Position numbers and translations under genes: made by a program
Assembly: GCA_030248215.1 (NCBI GenBank)
Contig: JASANG010003170.1
Location: 124,001-188,000 of the forward strand
Reading direction: 5' to 3'
Length of the DNA: 64,000 nt
From: Enoplolaimus lenunculus
Lineage: Eukaryota > Nematoda > Enoplea > Enoplida > Thoracostomopsidae
Shown: positions 16,871-31,000 of the stretch, piece after piece
How positions within the stretch are numbered: the first letter of the stretch is position 1
Layout: the number at the start of each line of letters is the position of its first letter
Notes under the pieces: model-generated
The model's database searches: none
What the model was told of the DNA's origin: nothing
The model's input: the letters and a program-made list of their open reading frames with translations, nothing else

Positions 16871-17583
16871 TTTCGTGGTGCTTAAACTGATTTCTGTGAG
16901 GAAACTTTGTGTGAAATAGCGCTGATAGCAGAAGTATAGAACTGGTATTGAAAAATCGAAAGTTAAACTTTATTGAAGTTTTGTCGCAAGTTTAAGGCAG
17001 GAAAAATGTATTCGCAACCTGTTCTACGCTTAGGCGGCGATAGTAATAGATTTTGTAGTAATAGGAATATATTTTTACCGAAATCAATGCTGTATTGTGC
17101 AGTCATTGAAAACGTTCGGGCTATTTTCAGTTCTCTTGCTCTTGTTGAAAGTAAAATTTTTATTGTAATGCACCTTATTATTAAATGCAAAATTTAAATT
17201 CAAAATTTATAATTGTCTGTTATGCTCATGTGAAAGGCACCGTTTGAACTGTAATATCAAGTGTTATTCGACATATGTATTTCCTGTCAATATCATACGA
17301 CATGCTTGCAATTGTTTGCAAAGTTTTGGGAAGATACATAGTCTTAATGCCTTGTACTTGTAGAATGTCTTTTGCTACTAAAACTAAATTTGAATTATTT
17401 GCAATTTATTGTATTTTGTCACATTTGCCAGGATTTTAAAATATCATACGATGTTCCCACAAAATGTCCCTGGTATCATGTGACATGTGGCTACTTGTAT
17501 GCGATAATTATTTGCGAGCAGTGGTGCCCAAATCAATGTGATATGACATTCTGTTTCTGTCAGCATATCTGATTTTAGGGTCC

Positions 17584-17793
17584 ATATTCTCAGATGCATA
17601 TAGCATCTATCACCAGTTAATAATAGGTTTTTAAACTAACGTACTGCTACAATTGCAGATCTCAAAATTTGCACAGAAGTAGAGTAAATCAAACGAAATA
17701 AATGTTCTGAATTTCAAACCTCACCACTCTCTGGTTCGAAAGTTACAAGACCTATCACCAACTGGCAATGCGTGCTACTTACATTTGAGAATA
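17584..17793. mobile_element. MITE with TATTCTCARATG termini
   Basis: The left end TATTCTCAGATGCATATAGC and the right end ACATTTGAGAATA form inverted repeats. A second copy with better-matched ends lies at 40757-41013. Confidence 0.65.
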
Positions 17794-18114
17794 CGGTCTT
17801 AGATCACAGGGTTTCTAGGTGTTCTGGGCTGAAATATATTGTAAAAACGTCATTAAGTTAAATATTTTTACTGTTGATCAGTGATTGAATACATATTTTA
17901 CAAGGTGTCTTAGTTTTCAATAGTAAACGTGTTCTTCTGGTTATTTGTTGACATTTTGAGCGTTGCTTTTATTTAGCATGCTTGTTGCTGTTGTTGCTAG
18001 TGGAGAAATTAAGGTATTGAAAATTATAGAAAGCTTTACTGGTATAGTATCTCCAAGTCATTCAGGTTTTTAACTACCGAACGTCGGTAATGTGGCTATT
18101 TTTAATATTGATTA

Positions 18115-18368
18115 TACTGTAGTGACTCAATAGGGGCGGTGGTCCCCATTTTGAGTTCCAAACAATAGGAGTCCGTATCCCTTGTAAGATACGTAAGCGG
18201 ATAGAGTACCTAAACCCTAAAGTTGAGTGTAAAACTTTAAACAGTAACGAAGGGCGGCTGAGGGCCAGTTAAAAATAAACAAAACCCGTAATCGAATACC
18301 ATAGTAGGGTACCCTCTGGAGAGGCCACATAAATATCAGTTCATGCTCTTATTCGGGTCACTATAGTA
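18115..18368. mobile_element. MITE with TACTGTAGTGAC termini (short copy)
   Basis: The ends TACTGTAGTGACTCAATAG and CTTATTCGGGTCACTATAGTA are imperfect inverted repeats. They match the perfect 20-bp ends of the 43732-44130 copy. Both copies share GAGGCCA/TGGCCTC and a TCTGGAGAGG-like segment. Confidence 0.75.
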
Positions 18369-18504
18369 TTTAACAGAATGTAATTGACCTAAAAATTATT
18401 TCAGTTGTTCTTGCTATATCTTAGTGCTCAAGGAAATGCCAGACCAACTTAGTGCTTGGAAATGTTGAAATTGCGTATGTCTTGTTGATGGAAACCAAAT
18501 TTTA

Positions 18505-18860
18505 CCTGGATGTAACCGGATAGCGGTTTCCGGAAAAATCGGTACCCGTTCCCGATATAGATAACCGGAAATTTCGTTATTCTTATGGGCAAAATAAATT
18601 GAAAATTACGTATATATCGCGCAATTTTTCATTACAAGAAATAAAAATTACGAAATTCATCCAAAATCATAAAAATTTATGCGCATCCGCTATTTGTTCT
18701 TGAAAATTTTGAAGAGTCCGGTCAATATTTGCATGCTTTAATTGTGTTGGCAGAAAAATGAAACAACTTTGAAATATTTATACTTCACTGTCCGTTTTCG
18801 TTATTTTGATCACTATATCTGCGATATTTCTACTGTTCGTTTACACCCTGTAACCTATCT
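18505..18860. mobile_element. hAT-like family D repeat
   Basis: It starts near GGATGTAACCGGATAGCGG and ends TTTACACCCTG. The interior matches the 6600-6800 and 58860-58990 copies (TACGAAATTCATCC, AATATTTGCATGC). The ends correspond to CAGGGTGYAACCGG with some decay. It lies just upstream of PARS2. Confidence 0.65.
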
Positions 18861-19027
18861 TGCGGTATCAGGGTTTCTAGATCTATAGTCATTTTTTGGT
18901 GTCTATTGGCAACTTGTAATCTTTATATTAATATTAATCTTGAAATTTGGTTTTACTATACCGTATTCTTTCATTCCGATGTTGTTTGGAGTTTGCCGTT
19001 TGTGTTAATACCGGTTATACTCATCAA

Positions 19028-22000
19028 ATGCCGCCCAATAGAATATTTCGTGCATCACAGGTTTTTATGCCAAAACCGCGACGGATGCGAGATTTTCGTC
19101 GGTCAAGTGAAATGTTGTCGGTTGGGCATCGCGTTATGATCGAGAAAGGTTTGATTGCGCACGCCGGACGTGGCCTTTTTTACGTTCTACCGGTTGCCCA
19201 ACTTGCAATTGAGGTTAATATGGGTCACGGAAGCATGGGTAAAGTATAGGGAACGACCGGATCCAAAATTTTGCATTTAACGAATCCGGATCTTAAAATT
19301 CAGATCCGGCCTGGATCCGGATCCGCATCTTACTAGCTGGATAAGGTATTTCGTATAGACATTCCAACAAAGCATTAATGCTCACACAGTGCGTATAAGA
19401 TTACGTACGCATAGTTGAAATACATACACCAATTTTGGTATGTTTTTGTTTGTATATCAAATTTCGGATCCAGAGATCCGGTAGTTTATTTTATCGGATT
19501 CGGATCCGGATCTTAAAAATTGCAGAGATCCGTCCCGGATCCGGATCCCGGATCCGGTCGATCCCTAGGTAAAGATTGTCGGATACAGAATTGTGCGTGG
19601 AAAATGACTAGATAGCTGTATACCAGCCACGGGAGTGGCCAAGATTTTAGATCGGTGGGGTTACGTTCTATCAAAATTTCGAAGGGGAGTTTCGTGAGTT
19701 ACAAAACTGGGAAAGTATTTAAAACACTTTTAAAAATTTTAAATGGATTGGACTTTGACGCCTAAAACGCCCAATGTCCGCTTTTTAGGCGCCAGCATGT
19801 AATCATTGTTACAGGATCCATGTAAAGATCATGGGCGGAACGTTTTTCTGTGGAACTGCAATAGAGTAAGCTTAAGCTGTAGACTAAGTTTGTTGCTTGG
19901 CTTAGGCTTAGGCTTAGGAATATGCTCATTCTTACGCTTAGGCTTAGGCTTAGGAAGTGCTTATAATACTGTTCCGCCCCTGTTCTTTACATTGACTAAC
20001 ATCAGAATAAAAATAGTGTGTCTTTCGTAATTCTGACCCACTTATTAATAAGTGGCTTAAGTACTTTTACCAAGCGTGAATGCTAGACAAATTTTAAAAT
20101 TGTCACACATTTTAACATTACCTGAATGAAAAATTTTATATTTACTTTTAAGAAATAAGTCTAAAGGTTATGCTTATTCTATTCTAGTTCCACATAAAAA
20201 CGTTCCGCCCCTCATCTTTTTTACATGGGCCAAAATTTGTAAGGTAAGGGACCTTTTACTATTTTTTCTTAAAAATACTTTGTCTTCAAAAATAGATGAA
20301 GTCGCCCCCTGCCCCCTCCCTGACTGTTGCGCCACTGGACGAACGTTGAGTGAAAGTTAATAAACCAGTGCTGTTACCTTTGATACTCGCCGAAGCTTGA
20401 ATACAATAAGTATGAATACAGTTATCCAATATATGTTTTGTTCCCAAAGCTGACCTGGGCCATTTCCGGTTCCAACGCTGGCTTCAAGTCCACACTCAAA
20501 ATAATATTTCGGATATTTAAGAAAAAATTGCTTATATTTAAGGAATATGATTAGCAAGGTCCACTTGAAAAGTATTTCTGTTATAAGAGAAAAGTTTTCA
20601 AATAAGTTTTGAAGTAAAGTCTCAAAATAAACGTTTTCCTATTATTTTTATAAAAATTGTCTTAAATAAATATCAGAAAAACTTTTCAGATTTACTACAA
20701 AAAATACTTTTCTGAACAAATTCAGAAATACTTTTTTGCGTGCATTCGTGCCTGCTCTATTGTTGCTGCATATATTAAAAGTTTGAAGTTTCGATCGATC
20801 CTGTCTAGGTTAATAACAAGGTATTAAACCGAAACCGTCTACATTGTTTATTATAAGTATATATTATTGATTGCAGAAATTGATTGCAATTATTGATCGT
20901 GAAATGCAACTGATTGGTGCACAGAAAATTACAATGCCAACGCTAACGCCGCTGGATTGGTGGAAACAGTCGGAACGCTTTGGACCAATGAAAAACGAGC
21001 TTTTCACTTTACAGGTAATTTTTATGCGTTTGGTAATTTTATAAACCCAAAAAGCTATGATATTATATACAGTTAGGGTTTAACCCGATTTGAAAAATAT
21101 TGAAAACGAAGCACGGAGGCGATGCAAAATTAAAGTTTAGGCTAATTTTTTTGCTTATGTTTAAGCTTAGGCTTAGTCTTAGGCTTAGGAATATGCTTAT
21201 ACTACTGTTTCGGCCCTGTTCTATACATGGGCCGTTCGAATAATGAGTTGAAATCGTTAACTTATATCTGGATAGTTTGAGGTTGAGGTTGAGGTTGAGT
21301 GAGTGTTTTAGGGTCGTGATGACGTGGAATATTGCCTGGGCGCCACCCATGAAGAATCTGTGACACGGTTATTCGCCGAGTCTTCAATAAAGTTCTCGGA
21401 TAAAATGCTACCGTTGATGTTATATCAGGTAATGATAAATGTAGGGCGCTTATGTGTAGAACAGGGCCGTAACAGTATAGTATAAACATATTCGTAAGCC
21501 TAAGCCTATGTGTAAGAATGAGCTTATATCTAAGCCTAAGCCTAAGCAATAAAAATTAGTCTAAAGCTTAAGCTTATTCTATTGCAGTCTCTCAGAAAAA
21601 CGTTCCGTCATTGATGTTTAGGCCCATGTATAGAACAGGGCTGGAACAGTAGTATAAGCATATTCCTAAGCCTAAGTCTACGCCTAAGCGTATGGATGAG
21701 CCTATTCCTAAGCCACAGCCTAAGCCTAAGCCTACGCAAAAAAATTAGTCTAAAGCTTAAACTGACTCTATTATAGGCCCTCCGGAAAACGCTCCGGCCC
21801 TGTTCAATCATCGGCCGATGTTTACATGGGCCATTGGGCCAATGTAGAAAACAATTTCTGGGCCACTAAATTATAAAGCACGTTAATATACGTATTTTCT
21901 CGTTGTTTCGAGTATTTGTCGTTCTAACTTTAGCGCAGACTGAGTTTGCACGACTGAGGATAATCAAATTTTTATCGTTAGATTTTAAACAATGTAGACG

Positions 22001-25000
22001 TTTCCTTTATTCATATTCTTGTTTCAGATATTTCAGCGAGATATATGTCCCCATATTCGTAACTCGAATGTGAAAATTTTATTTCATTACGGGCTCGTAG
22101 GCAAAGGGGGGCCAGGGGGGCTCAGCCCCCCCTGGAAAAATTTTGGGTCCCCTAGACAATTTTTAACCTTGCGTGTAACTCATTGAAAACGCTTGAATGC
22201 CCCTCCTAAATTTTTTAGCTCCCCCTAGCAAGGTAGCTGGCTACGGGCATGTTTTATTATTTTTTATTCCGCGCTCTATTAATACGAGGCGCAGCCAATA
22301 TTTCCCCTTGAGGAGTATAGCCGCTGCTACATTCTGCAAAGGTAGACAAACTGCATACAGTATATATGTCGTAGTTCAAGTCGTAATTTCGCCCAATTCC
22401 GAATTGGGCTAGTCCAGCGCGGAATTACGACTAAGGGCTGCCCCATGGCGTAATTCTGTTCATGCAACAAGTGCACGCCTTGCGATTGGTTACTAGCTTA
22501 ATGCCATACTCACATACGATTGGCTGTTACGAATACTGTTTACTAATTGGCTAAGTAATCCCCACCGGTTAGCTACCAAACAGTTTGTTTTACTGAGCGC
22601 GGTGGAATCATGCAGGATTATGACTATCAAGTAACAAATGAGAAAGCGCACAGCTTTATCAGACATGATTTCACCTTGAGCTAGCCCAAGGCGTAATTCC
22701 GATTTGGACTAGCGCAATTCGGAATTGGGCTGAATTACGGCTTGCGCTACTGCATATATACATACAAATATGGCCAATGTAAAGAACAGGGGTGGAACAG
22801 TATTATATGCATATTCCTAAGCCTAAGCGTAAGCGCAGGAATGAACATATTCCTAAGCATAAGCGTAGTAATGAACATATTCCTAAGCCCAAGCCTACGG
22901 CTAAACTAAGCAAAAAATTTGTCTAAAGCTTACGCTTACTCTATTGTAGTCCCACAAAAAAACGTTCCGCCCTTCATCTTTACCTGGGCCCAAATATGTA
23001 TTACAAATTGTTGACACTTGTATACTTTCCGCTCACATTCATGCTCAGACTTAGGTTTGGGAAAACGCTTTGCATATATACCTATGCATAAGCCTTAACC
23101 TTAAATGTGTTTGAAGAGTACAAAAGCCATCTGGTTCAAAACTGGTTCAATATTTTCACAAGAATTATGACGGTGTTGCGTCCTGATGCAATACAACGCT
23201 AAATTTAGGCTCGAAATCTTGTGTTAAATGTACCGTATCAACGAGATGGCGGCACGGCTTTGAATGCAGTTGCAATTGATTGTTTGTGCAAACTTTAAAA
23301 TCAGTGTTGCAAACACTTGACAGTGTCGTTGTCCATCGTTCGATTAATTGTGCAATTTGGGATGAATTTTTTGAACGAAACGGATCCGGATCAAAGCGAA
23401 CGTTGAGAGAACAAAATTGAATTGAATTGAAAAAGTTGAAAATGTCAAAGTTCGGTTGAGTTTCAATCACGAGTAACAAATCGTGGGTCGGGTATAAGTT
23501 TGGCTGAAGTGACGTTGGCAACATGGGTAGTTTAGGACAATGTTCTGACCATGATTGGCTTCGGGTACGAGCGGTTGGTTGGTTCCAAAATTGCGTTGGC
23601 CTATGAGCTATAAAAACCGTGACTCGTGTACACTTCCATTCACATTTAAGGTTTAGGCTTAGGCTTGACTAATAGCTTAGGCAAATAGATAGGTTTACGC
23701 TTAGGAAATGGCTTAAGCAAATAGCAGTAGGAAAATAGTTACATTTAGGCTTAGGTATAAAGGCATAGGCAAATAGATAGGTTTACGCTTAGGTAATGGC
23801 TTAAGCAAATAGCAGTAGGCAAATAGTTAGATTTAGACTTAGGTATAAAGGCTTAGGCAAATAGTTAGGTTTAGGATTAGGCAATGGCTTAGGCAAATAG
23901 CAGTAGGCAAATAGTTAGATTTAGGCTTAGGTATTGGCTTAGGCAAATAGTTAGGTTTAGGCTTAGGTAATGGCTTAGGCAAAGAGTTAGATTTAGGCTT
24001 AGCTCCGGCTTAGGCGCAGACCTATACAAAGAGCTACGCTTACTGGTTAGGTACACGTTTTGCGAAACCCCGAGTCCAAACCCTAAAGCTAAACCTTGCA
24101 CAGCGAAGTGTACAAGAGCCAGAATTATTCGATTTTTACGTAGGATATTTTCTTTGTTGTTTTCTATCTTGACAGTTTGGTCGTTGTCAGCGATTATACT
24201 GTATATATTTTGATCAGCTGATGAAGTTTTGTATTTCTGGTTCAATTTTAAACTCTCGGTTGGTTTTGACGAGAAATTGGTTGTGGGTAGTTGATGAGTG
24301 TTTATAATATAAACGCATAGCGGTAAACATGATAGAAGCATTGCGGCGTGTTCGACTGAATCACAATGATAGTAGAGTGAATAGTGAAGCTCAGATTGGG
24401 TGGTGTTCAGTTTAGCTTGAATGTTGGTGTAGCGTGTCGTTGAGTTTGGTTGGCGTTTGCCGACAATGATGTGTCCAGTGATTTCAGCACAGCTCCAGTA
24501 CGCTTCGGATGTAAGTATGATCGGCGCAGCGGATCGAGGTTGAATGTTTTGAGTTGAATTATTTTATAATTTAAGTCAACTATTTTCCTAGAGCTATCGT
24601 ATTATCCAGTTGAAGGTAGTGTTCAGCGCGCATACGCCTTGCCATACACATTTGACCGTGTTCTCGTACAGTAGGGTAGGTCCATTTCAATTTGTCAGAG
24701 CTCTAAGCATGGTGAGCGATCCAGGTTTTTTGGTTTAATTATTTAGAAGAGTGATGGAAGTACACTCTTGGGTCTGTATCGAAAATGTATCAGCCGCGTT
24801 GCGTTTTTCGCCCCTTCGATTATTTAGATGGCGTAACTGTGCGATCATGGAATGTGTGTGTACGGTCAAAAATTGTTTATTTATGGTGTGATGGACAGCG
24901 ACCTCTAAAAGGGGGCGGCAAAACGCACGCTGGTGCTAATTTTGTACATGCAGCCGCAGAGTTGAACTCTGTATCTGTATCTTATTTAGTGTGCTATAGA

Positions 25001-28000
25001 TATGAATGTTAAAATCAAAATATACGAAGGTTGAAAATGATTACGACTTGAAATAGCGGTGTTGAGTTGGGTTGGCGAAAGGAGTCGGCTCGTGACTCAT
25101 GATGTATAAAAGGTTTGAACGACAGACGATGCTAAAAAGGCTACGAAAAACGAAAAAAGCTAGACTTGTCAGAAAATGATTAAAGGGTAATTTCGACACC
25201 ACCATCTGGCTTCTATTCTCTACTATCTTGGATTCGCGACACGCCGGGATGTTCTATCTGTTTCGCTATGCGTTTATATTAACACTCCTACCACACAATT
25301 TCCGCAAACACCGAGAGTTTAAGACAGAATACAAAACTTCTCGCTGTCAAAATATATACAGATACGCTGCACGACAACTGTCAAGATAGAACACAAAGAA
25401 CCCCATGCTATACAGCAGACTATTTCTATCTATTGCTGCACAGCGACTATCTATGAGCTATTGCGAGCCAGCCACAAGGGATGGAGGTAGAGCGGTTTTA
25501 TAGCCAGGCACGAATTGGCCACCACCGCCGACGAGCACGGCGAAGCAATTCCATGGCACGCGCACTTCGACCAGTTGTGGATTGAACTCGACTGGATTTT
25601 CCTTTTTCTTTTTTGTCCTGTCGCTTGTCGATCGTTTCGTCAAATCTCAAGAAACGACGAACGACACTGCAGTGTTGCACCGTTTAAGTTGCACACACAT
25701 GCACGCACAGCGGCCGCACTCGTGTACGGTAATACAGATCGAGCTAATTGCGTGTATGCGCGCACCCGCATCTGGAAAGCAGTTTGGATGGCTTTTGTAC
25801 TCTCACATTAGGTAGGCTGGCAAGGATATATGCAGCGTTTCCCACACGGGGGCGGAAAGTAAAGGCAATTTGATATTTGGGCCAGGGAATGAGGGAGTTT
25901 TTTGTGTGTAAAGGCGAGCTTAATTTTTTTGCTGTTTGCATAGGCGGGCGGTATGCTCTAGCTTTGCTGGTATGTTCTCTGCGCTTCGCGCGGAATATGC
26001 ACAAAACCGTTCCACCTGTTCTTTACATTGGCCATATTTGTATGTATATATGCAGAAGCCCAAGTCGTAATTCAGCCCAATTTCGAATTGTGCTAGTCCA
26101 GAACTGAATTACGACTTGGACTAGCCCAAGGTGGAACCATGTATGATAAAGCTGTGCGTTTTCTGATTGGTTACTTGATAGTCGTAATCCTGCTTGAGAT
26201 TCCGCTGCGCTCAGTAAAACAAACTGTTTGGTAGCGTACATTTGGCGATTACTTAGCCAATCAGTAAACAGTATTCGTAACAGCCAATCGTACGTGAGTA
26301 TGGCGTTAAGGTTGTAACCAATCACAAGGCGTGCACTTGTTGCATGAACAGAATTACGCCATGGGGCAGCCCTTAGTCGTAATTCCGCGCTGGACTAGCC
26401 CAATTCGGAATTGGGCGAAATTACGACTTGAACTACGACATATATACTGTATGCAGTTTGTCTACCTTTGCAGAATGTAGCAGCGGCTATACTCCTCAAG
26501 GGGAAATATTGGCTGCGCCTCGTATTAATAGAGCGCGGAATAAAAAATAATAAAACATGCCGGTAGCCAGCTACTTTGCTGAGGGGGAGCTAAAAAAATT
26601 TAGGAGGGGCATTCAAGCGTTTTCAATGAGTTACACGCAAGGTTAAAAATTGTCTAGGGGACCCAAAATTTTCCAGGGGGGGGCTGAGCCCCCCTGGCCC
26701 CCCTTTGCCTACGAGCCCGTAATGAAATAAAACTTTCACATTCGAGTTACGAATATGGGGACATATATCTCGCTGAAATATCTGAAACAAGAAATATGAA
26801 TAAAGGAAACGTCTACATTGTTTAAAATCTAACGATAAAAATTTGATTATCCTCAGTCGTGCAAACTCAGTCTGCGCTAAAGTTTAGAACGACAAATACT
26901 CGAAAGAACGAGAAAATACGTATATTAACGTGCTTTATAATTTAGTGGCCCAGAAATTGTTTTCTACATTGGCCCCAATGGCCCATGTAAACATTCGGCC
27001 GATGATTGAACAGGGCCGGAGCGTTTTCCGGAGGGCCTATAATAAGTCAGTTTAAGCTTTAGATAATTTTTTTGCGTGAGGCTTAGGCTTAGGCTGTGGG
27101 CTTAGGAATAGGCTCTTCCATACGCTTAGGCGTAGGCTTAGGCTTAGGAATATGCTTATACTACTGTTCCAGCCCCTGTTCTATACATGGGCCTAAACAT
27201 CAATGACGGAACGTTTTTCTGAGAGACTGCAATAGAATAAGCTTAAGCTTTAGACTAATTTTATTGCTTAGAGTTAGAGGCTTAGATATAAGCTCATTCT
27301 TACACATAGGCTTAGGCTTACGAATATGTTTATACTATACTGTTACGGCCCTGTTCTATACATGGGCCGTTGCAATAATGAGTTGAAATACGTTAACTTA
27401 TATTGGATAGTTTGAGGTTGAGGTTGAAGAGTTGAATAAGTGAGTTTTAGGGTCGTGCTGACGCTGGAATATTGCCTGGCGCCACCCATGAAGAATCTGT
27501 GACACGGTTATTCGCCGAGTCTTCAATAAAGTTCTCGGATAAAATGCTACCGTTGATGTTGTATCAGGTAATGATAAATGTAGGGCGCTTATGTGTAGAA
27601 CAGGGCCGTAACAGTATAGTATAAACATATTCGTAAGCCTAAGCCTATGTGTAAGAATGAGCTTATATCTAAGCCTAAGCCTAAGCAATAAAAATTAGTC
27701 TAAAGCTTAAGCTTATTCTATTGCAGTCTCTCAGAAAAACGTTCCGTCATTGATGTTTAGGCCCATGTATAGAACAGGGCTGGAACAGTAGTATAAGCAT
27801 ATTCCTAAGCCTAAGCCTACGCCTAAGCGTATGGAAGAGCCTATTCCTAAGCCACAGCCTAAGCCTAAGCCTACGCAAAAAAATTAGTCTAAAGCTTAAA
27901 CTGACTCTATTATAGGCCCTCCGGAAAACGCTCCGGCCCTGTTCAATCATCGGCCGATGTTTACATGGGCCATTGGGCCAATGTAGAAAACAATTTCTGG

Positions 28001-31000
28001 GCCACTAAATTATAAAGCACGTTAATATACGTATTTTCTCGTTGTTTCGAGTATTTGTCGTTCTAACTTTAGCGCAGACTGAGTTTGCACGACTGAGGAT
28101 AATCAAATTTTTATCGTTAGATTTTAAACAACGTAGACGTTTCCTTTATTCATATTCTTGTTTCAGATATTTCAGCGAGATATATGTCCCCATATTCGTA
28201 ACTCGAATGTGAAAATTTTATTTCATTACGGGCTCGTAGGCAAAGGGGGGCCAGGGGGGCTCAGCCCCCCCTGGAAAAATTTTGGGTCCCCTAGACAATT
28301 TTTAACCTTGCGTGTAACTCATTGAAAACGCTTGAATGCCCCTCCTAAATTTTTTAGCTCCCCCTAGCAAGGTAGCTGGCTACGGGCATGTTTTATTATT
28401 TTTTATTCCGCGCTCTATTAATACGAGGCGCAGCCAATATTTCCCCTTGAGGAGTATAGCCGCTGCTACATTCTGCAAAGGTAGACAAACTGCATACAGT
28501 ATATATGTCGTAGTTCAAGTCGTATTTCGCCCAATTCCGAATTGGGCTAGTCCAGCGCGGAATTACGACTAAGGGCTGCCCCATGGCGTAATTCTGTTCA
28601 TGCAACAAGTGCACGCCTTGCGATTGGTTACTAGCTTAATGCCATACTCACATACGATTGGCTGTTACGAATACTGTTTACTAATTGGCTAAGTAATCCC
28701 CACCGGTTAGCTACCAAACAGTTTGTTTTACTGAGCGCGGTGGAATCATGCAGGATTATGACTATCAAGTAACAAATGAGAAAGCGCACAGCTTTATCAG
28801 ACATGATTTCACCTTGAGCTAGCCCAAGGCGTAATTCCGATTTGGACTAGCGCAATTCGGAATTGGGCTGAATTACGGCTTGGGCTACTGCATATATACA
28901 TACAAATATGGCCAATGTAAAGAACAGGGGTGGAACAGTATTATATGCATATTCCTAAGCCTAAGCGTAAGCGCAGGAATGAACATATTCCTAAGCATAA
29001 GCGTAGTAATGAACATATTCCTAAGCCCAAGCCTATGGCTAAACTAAGCAAAAAAATTGTCTAAAGCTTACGCTTACTCTATTGTAGTCCCACAAAAAAA
29101 CGTTCCGCCCTTCATCTTTACCTGGGCCCAAATATGTATTACAAATTGTTGACACTTGTATACTTTCCGCTCACATTCATGCTCAGACTTAGGTTTGGGA
29201 AAACGCTTTGCATATATACCTATGCCTAAGCCTTAACCTTAAATGTGTTTGAAGAGTACAAAAGCCATCTGGTTCAAAACTGGTTCAATATTTTCACAAG
29301 AATTATGACGGTGTTGCGTCCTGATGCAATACAACGCTAAATTTAGGCTCGAAATCTTGTGTTAAATGTACCGTATCAACGAGATGGCGGCACGGCTTTG
29401 AATGCAGTTGCAATTGATTGTTTGTGCAAACTTTAAAATCAGTGTTGCAAACACTTGACAGTGTCGTTGTCCATCGTTCGATTAATTGTGCAATTTGGGA
29501 TGAATTTTTTGAACGAAACGGATCCGGATCAAAGCGAACGTTGAGTGAACAAAATTGAATTGAATTGAAAAAGTTGAAAATGTCACAGTTCGGTTGAGTT
29601 TCAATCACGAGTAACAAATCGTGGGTCGGGTATAAGTTTGGCTGAAGTGACGTTGGCAACATGGGTAATTTAGGACAATGTTCTGACCATGATTGGCTTC
29701 GGGTACGAGCGGTTGGTTGGTTCCAAAATTGCGTTGGCCTATGAGCTATAAAAACCGTGACTCGTGTACACTTCCATCCACATTTAAGGTTTAGGCTTAG
29801 GCTTGACTAATAGCTTAGGCAAATAGATAGGTTTACGCTTAGGAAATGGCTTAAGCAAATAGCAGTAGGAAAATAGTTACATTTAGGCTTAGGTATAAAG
29901 GCATAGGCAAATAGATAGGTTTACGCTTAGGTAATGGCTTAAGCAAATAGCAGTAGGCAAATAGTTAGATTTAGACTTAGGTATAAAGGCTTAGGCAAAT
30001 AGTTAGGTTTAGGATTAGGCAATGGCTTAGGCAAATAGCAGTAGGCAAATAGTTAGATTTAGGCTTAGGTATTGGCTTAGGCAAATAGTTAGGTTTAGGC
30101 TTAGGTAATGGCTTAGGCAAAGAGTTAGATTTAGGCTTAGCTCCGGCTTAGGCGCAGACCTATACAAAGAGCTACGCTTACTGGTTAGGTACACGTTTTG
30201 CGAAACCGCGAGTCCAAACCTAAAGCTAAACCTTGCGCAGCGAAGTGTACAAGAGCCAGAATTATTCGATTTTTACGTAGGATATTTTCTTTGTTGTTTT
30301 CTATCTTGACAGTTTGGTCGTTGTCAGCGATTATACTGTATATATTTTGATCAGCTGATGAAGTTTTGTATTTCTGGTTCAATTTTAAACTCTCGGTTGA
30401 TTTTGACGCGAAACTGGATGTGGGTAGTTGATGAGTGTTTATAATATAAACGCATAGCGGTAAACATGATAGAAGTATTGCGGCGTGTTCGACTGAATCA
30501 CAATGATAGTAGAGTGAATAGTGAAGCTCAGATTGGGTGGTGTTCAGTTTAGCTTGAATGTTGGTGTAGCGTGTCGTTGAGTTTGGTTGGCGTTTGCCGA
30601 CAATGATGTGTCCAGTGATTTCAGCACAGCTCCAGTACGCTTCGGATGTAAGTATGATCGGCGCAGCGGATCGAAGGTTGAATGTTTTGAGTTGAATTAT
30701 TTTATAATTTAAGTCAACTATTTTCGCTAGAACTATCGATATTATGTCAGTTTGAAGGTTGACGTGTTCGAGCGCGCATACGCCTTGCCATACGACCATT
30801 TGACCGTGTTTGAACTCGTACCAGTAGGGTAGGTCCATTTCACATTTGTCAGTAGCTCTTAAGCCATGGTGAGCGATCCAGGTTTTTTGGTTTAAATTAA
30901 TTTAAGCAACAGTGCATGATACAAGAGTATGCAACGCTTGGGGTTCTGTATCGAACAAAATGTATCCAGCACGCGTTGCGTTTTTCATTGATCCCTTCCC

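Larger units (their letters stand above)
16871..19027. other. Intergenic region RPP25-PARS2, no gene recognised
   Basis: It contains three inverted-repeat elements (17584-17793, 18115-18368, 18505-18860) listed separately. The rest (16871-17583, 17794-18114) shows only short chance frames. The PARS2 promoter must lie in the last few hundred bases or in the family D repeat itself, but no box can be assigned. Confidence 0.5.
21215..25195. repeat. Segmental duplication, copy 1 (contains intact PARS2 exon 3)
   Basis: This block recurs in the same orientation at 27373-31445 (offset about 6.14 kb). Over most of its length only a few substitutions separate the copies. It includes PARS2 exon 3, several family A MITEs, a GGGCTCGTAGG element, two minus-strand open frames and a TTAGG minisatellite. 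From about 24540 to 25195 copy 1 lacks many single bases that copy 2 has, while substitutions stay rare. Confidence 0.92.

Noticed and set aside
22096-22252. Rho-independent terminator-like G/C hairpin
   Set aside because: The GGGGGGCTCAGCCCCCC hairpin belongs to a dispersed MITE and the genome is eukaryotic.
23645-24010. True telomere or chromosome end
   Set aside because: Units are degenerate, interrupted by other text, internal to the window, and duplicated at 29785; interstitial only.
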